In this document: piece by piece, positions 61,882 through 64,000 of the stretch
Position numbering within the stretch: position 1 is the first letter of the stretch
How the letters are laid out: each line of letters starts with the position of its first letter
Assembly (NCBI RefSeq): GCF_030580675.1
Contig: NZ_JAUQUB010000003.1
Span: 62,001 to 126,000 of the forward strand
Source: Antiquaquibacter soli
Lineage (GTDB): Bacteria > Actinomycetota > Actinomycetes > Actinomycetales > Microbacteriaceae
Reading direction: 5' to 3'
Length of the DNA: 64,000 bases
Made by a program: the position numbers and the translations under genes
The notes under the pieces: model-generated
What the model saw: the letters and a program-made list of their open reading frames with translations, nothing else
What the model was told of the DNA's origin: nothing
The model's database searches: none

Positions 61882-62901
61882 CTAGAGTGCGACGCCGACG
61901 GAGCTCTCGCGGATCTGGAGGGTGTGCGGCACGACGAAGTCCCGCGGCGCAATGGCCGGGTCGGACATCCGGTCGATGAGGTAGCCGAGCGTCGTCTTCG
62001 CGAGCACGGACTTGTCCGGGGCGACGCTCGTGAGTGGGGGGTTGCTGAACTCGGCCTCGGCGATGTCGTCCCAGCCGACCACCGCGACGTCCTCAGGAAC
62101 ACGGATGCCCCGGCTCGCGAGGGCTCGCATCGCGCCGATCGCGATGAGGTCGGAGAAGCAGAACAGCGCGTCGAAGTCCGTTCGATCGAGCAACTGCATC
62201 GTCGCATCGAACCCTAGCTCGCGGTGTCTGCGAGAGCTCTGCGGCACGAGCCCGGGGTCGAACGGCAGACCCACCTGCTCGAGCCCGCGCACGTAGCCGT
62301 CGTAGCGGAGCTGCTTCGTTCCGTCCGACGGACCGACGCCCTGGCCGATCGCGGCGATCCGGGTGCGCCCGATCGAGTGCAGGTGCGCGATGACGTCTGC
62401 CGCCGCCTGAACGTTGTCGAGGGCCACATGGTCGAAGAGCCCGCCGTGAGAGTGCTCGCCGAGCACGACGAAGGGCGTGCTGCCCGCGATGTCGGCGAGG
62501 TCGGAGGGCGAGAGGGCGAGCGGGCTGAAGATGATGCCGTCGAAGAGCGTGGACTGGGTGGCATTCGCGATGTGCGCGCGCTCGCGCACCATCTGCCCGG
62601 CGGTCTGGTCGATCATCACGCGGTAGCCGAGGGCATCCGCCTCCTCGATGATCGTGCGCGACAGCTCGGCGAAGTACGGCACGTCGATCTCGGGCACTAC
62701 GAGCGCCATGAGTCCCGTGCGACCGTTGCGCAGGCTCCGAGCCATGAAGTTGGGGCGGTAGCCGAGGTCCTCGACGGCCTGCTCGACGCGCTTACGCAGC
62801 TTGTCGGAGACGGGCACGTACCCGTTGACGACATTGGACACCGTACGTGGCGAGACGCCCGCGCGGTTCGCAATGTCGAGCAGGGTCTGTCGTTTCGACA
62901 T
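61882..62901 (-). CDS. LacI family transcriptional repressor
   Basis: A 339-residue repressor. The N-terminal LLDIANRAGVSPRTVSNVVNGYVPVSDKLRKRV is the LacI helix-turn-helix and hinge helix (RPNFMARSLR); the rest is a periplasmic-binding-like sugar sensor. Leaderless promoter TAGTGT. Operators before this gene and the glycosidase gene share the TTGCAnCGCTGCAA core, so it should repress both and be released by a sugar. Confidence 0.92.
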   Translation of the reverse strand: MSKRQTLLDIANRAGVSPRTVSNVVNGYVPVSDKLRKRVEQAVEDLGYRPNFMARSLRNGRTGLMALVVPEIDVPYFAELSRTIIEEADALGYRVMIDQTAGQMVRERAHIANATQSTLFDGIIFSPLALSPSDLADIAGSTPFVVLGEHSHGGLFDHVALDNVQAAADVIAHLHSIGRTRIAAIGQGVGPSDGTKQLRYDGYVRGLEQVGLPFDPGLVPQSSRRHRELGFDATMQLLDRTDFDALFCFSDLIAIGAMRALASRGIRVPEDVAVVGWDDIAEAEFSNPPLTSVAPDKSVLAKTTLGYLIDRMSDPAIAPRDFVVPHTLQIRESSVGVAL

Positions 62902-62907
62902 TTGATC

Positions 62908-62913
62908 ACACTA
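62908..62913 (-). promoter_or_regulatory. -10 element, lacI-family gene
   Basis: TAGTGT (minus strand), 6 nt before ATG 62901; the operator at 62932 falls on the -35 position. Confidence 0.5.
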
Positions 62914-62931
62914 CCAAGATCCGGGCCGATG

Positions 62932-62945
62932 TTGCATCGCTGCAA
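62932..62945. promoter_or_regulatory. LacI-type operator upstream of the repressor gene
   Basis: TTGCATCGCTGCAA, the same core as the site at 61828-61841, overlapping the -35 region of the repressor's own promoter. Confidence 0.75.
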
Positions 62946-62964
62946 ACGCCGAATGCGAGGCGTC

Positions 62965-63807
62965 CTACTCCTTCACCGCGCCCGCCACGAGACCTGACGT
63001 GTAGTACCGCTGGAGCATGAAGAACAGCAGCAGGCACGGCAGCATCGTCACCACGACGCCGGCCTCGAGCATGGGCCACCGCACGCCGTTGTTGCCGTTC
63101 ACGGCGCCCGCGGCGAGCGCCACCGGGAGCGGGAAGAGGGACTGGTTGTTGAGCAGGATGAGCGCCGCCAGGAATTCGTTCCACGAACTGAGGAACGCGA
63201 AGAGCGCGACCGTGATGATTCCCGGACGCACCACCGGGAGGAGCACATTCATGAACAGCTTCGGACCGGTCGCGCCATCCACGCGGGCCGCGTCCTCGAG
63301 CGCCTGCGGCACGTTGAGGAACGCGTTGCGCATCACGAACAGCGCGAAGGGCAGCTGGAAGGTCACGTAGACGAGTCCCACACCCACGAGGCTGTTGCCG
63401 ACGCCGAGCGACTTGAGTACGAGGAAGAGGGGAGTCAGCAGCGGCTGGAACGGCACCATGAGCGCCGAGAGCATCGCGATGAACAGGATGCCCTGCCCTC
63501 GGAAACGGTAGCGGGCGAAGCCCCAGCCGCCGAGGGTCGCGAGCACCGCGGTTCCGACGACGGTGAACACCGCGAGGAACACGCTGTTGCCGATGTGCGT
63601 CCACACGCCGTCGCCGAGGTCGTTGAGCAGTTGGAAGTTCTCGAGCGTGAACGACTGCGGGAACAGCGTCGCGGGAGTGGTGGTCAGCTCGGTCGGGTCC
63701 TTGAACGCGGCGGTGAAGACCGCATAGAGGGGGAAGAGGAATGCGATCGCGATCGCGATGCACGTCACCGCCCAGCCGAGCGAACGGAACACGGATGCCT
63801 TGCGCAT
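62965..63807 (-). CDS. Carbohydrate ABC transporter permease (MalG type)
   Basis: A 280-residue membrane subunit with six helices; LEDAARVDGATGPKLF near residue 190 is the EAA loop. It imports the sugar for the LacI-controlled cluster together with the partner permease truncated at the window end. ATG start. The gap to the next gene (19 nt) suggests one transcript. Confidence 0.9.
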   Translation of the reverse strand: MRKASVFRSLGWAVTCIAIAIAFLFPLYAVFTAAFKDPTELTTTPATLFPQSFTLENFQLLNDLGDGVWTHIGNSVFLAVFTVVGTAVLATLGGWGFARYRFRGQGILFIAMLSALMVPFQPLLTPLFLVLKSLGVGNSLVGVGLVYVTFQLPFALFVMRNAFLNVPQALEDAARVDGATGPKLFMNVLLPVVRPGIITVALFAFLSSWNEFLAALILLNNQSLFPLPVALAAGAVNGNNGVRWPMLEAGVVVTMLPCLLLFFMLQRYYTSGLVAGAVKE

Positions 63808-63826
63808 GGTCTTGCTTCTCTCCGGA

Positions 63827-64000
63827 CTAGTCGTTCAGGCTGCTCTGGTCGCGCAGCAGCACGAGCTGGACTGCGCTGATCACCACGAGGATCACCATGA
63901 GGAAGATGGACATCGCCGACGCGAGGCCGAGCTGGAAGTTGTTGAACCCGACGCGGAAGATCTCCATCACGACAGTGGTGGTGCTGCCCTCCGGTCCGCC
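63827..64000 (-). CDS. Sugar ABC transporter permease (MalF type), truncated by window end
   Basis: Only the last 57 codons are visible, ending at TAG 63827. GGPEGSTTTVVMEIFR and GLASAMSIFLMVILVVISAVQLVLL are the conserved loop and the last helix of a CUT1 permease. The rest of the gene and presumably a binding protein lie beyond the window. Confidence 0.85.
   Translation of the reverse strand, partial: GGPEGSTTTVVMEIFRVGFNNFQLGLASAMSIFLMVILVVISAVQLVLLRDQSSLND

Overview
The window is a gene-dense, very GC-rich chromosomal segment from an actinobacterium, most likely a member of Microbacteriaceae. This rests on the GC content, frequent GTG starts, the dnaK-grpE-dnaJ-hspR order with HspR (HAIR) operators, a split PurS/PurQ/PurL enzyme, and many promoters with TANNNT 6-7 nt before the start codon (leaderless mRNAs). 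Genes are packed, with many 1-4 nt ATGA/GTGA overlaps. I saw no rRNA, tRNA, CRISPR array, prophage or insertion sequence.

Layout. 1-6.7 kb: end of an unknown secreted-type protein, a P-loop kinase, and purS-purQ and purL separated by two minus-strand genes. 6.7-7.8 kb: a gene with an AbiEi-like N-terminus and a VSR-like nuclease C-terminus, bracketed by two copies of a 58-bp palindromic repeat; a third copy lies at 49.2 kb. 7.8-22.9 kb: a sugar or sugar-acid catabolic cluster with a PfkB hexose kinase, a Rossmann protein, an IlvD/Edd dehydratase, a GH4 enzyme, a FAH-family protein, a NodB-like protein, a class II aldolase, a DeoR regulator, a 2-hydroxyacid dehydrogenase, an ABC importer without ATPase, a SIS isomerase, a tautomerase-like protein and a second PfkB kinase. 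Both divergent promoters of this cluster carry three 10-bp direct repeats, a likely DeoR operator. 22.9-45 kb: mostly housekeeping and accessory genes: chorismate mutase, MFS, PhyH dioxygenase with its AraC regulator, purA, a LAATG surface protein, nucleoside hydrolase, TrmH, an orphan DNA methyltransferase, DUF389, a HAD phosphatase, a proline-rich septum-type protein, pyrE, xthA, an AEC transporter with GntR, DUF6421-SDR-threonine aldolase and a zinc alcohol dehydrogenase.

45-53.3 kb is a heat-shock region. A ClpB without its N-domain has both a HAIR and a CIRCE element in its promoter. dnaK-grpE-dnaJ-hspR has at least two HAIR elements. 55.4-56.8 kb holds a MarR cluster in which one small protein looks like a MarR dimerisation scaffold without the DNA-binding core. 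56.8-58.8 kb is a TetR-ABC exporter operon whose permease is cut by an in-frame stop. 58.8-64 kb is a LacI-controlled glycoside cluster: a 980-residue unassigned glycoside hydrolase, the LacI repressor with two matching operators, and two ABC permeases, the last cut by the window end.

The most unusual items are the palindrome-bracketed nuclease gene, the HTH-less MarR-like protein, the paired 10-bp repeat arrays, and the HAIR plus CIRCE control of clpB.
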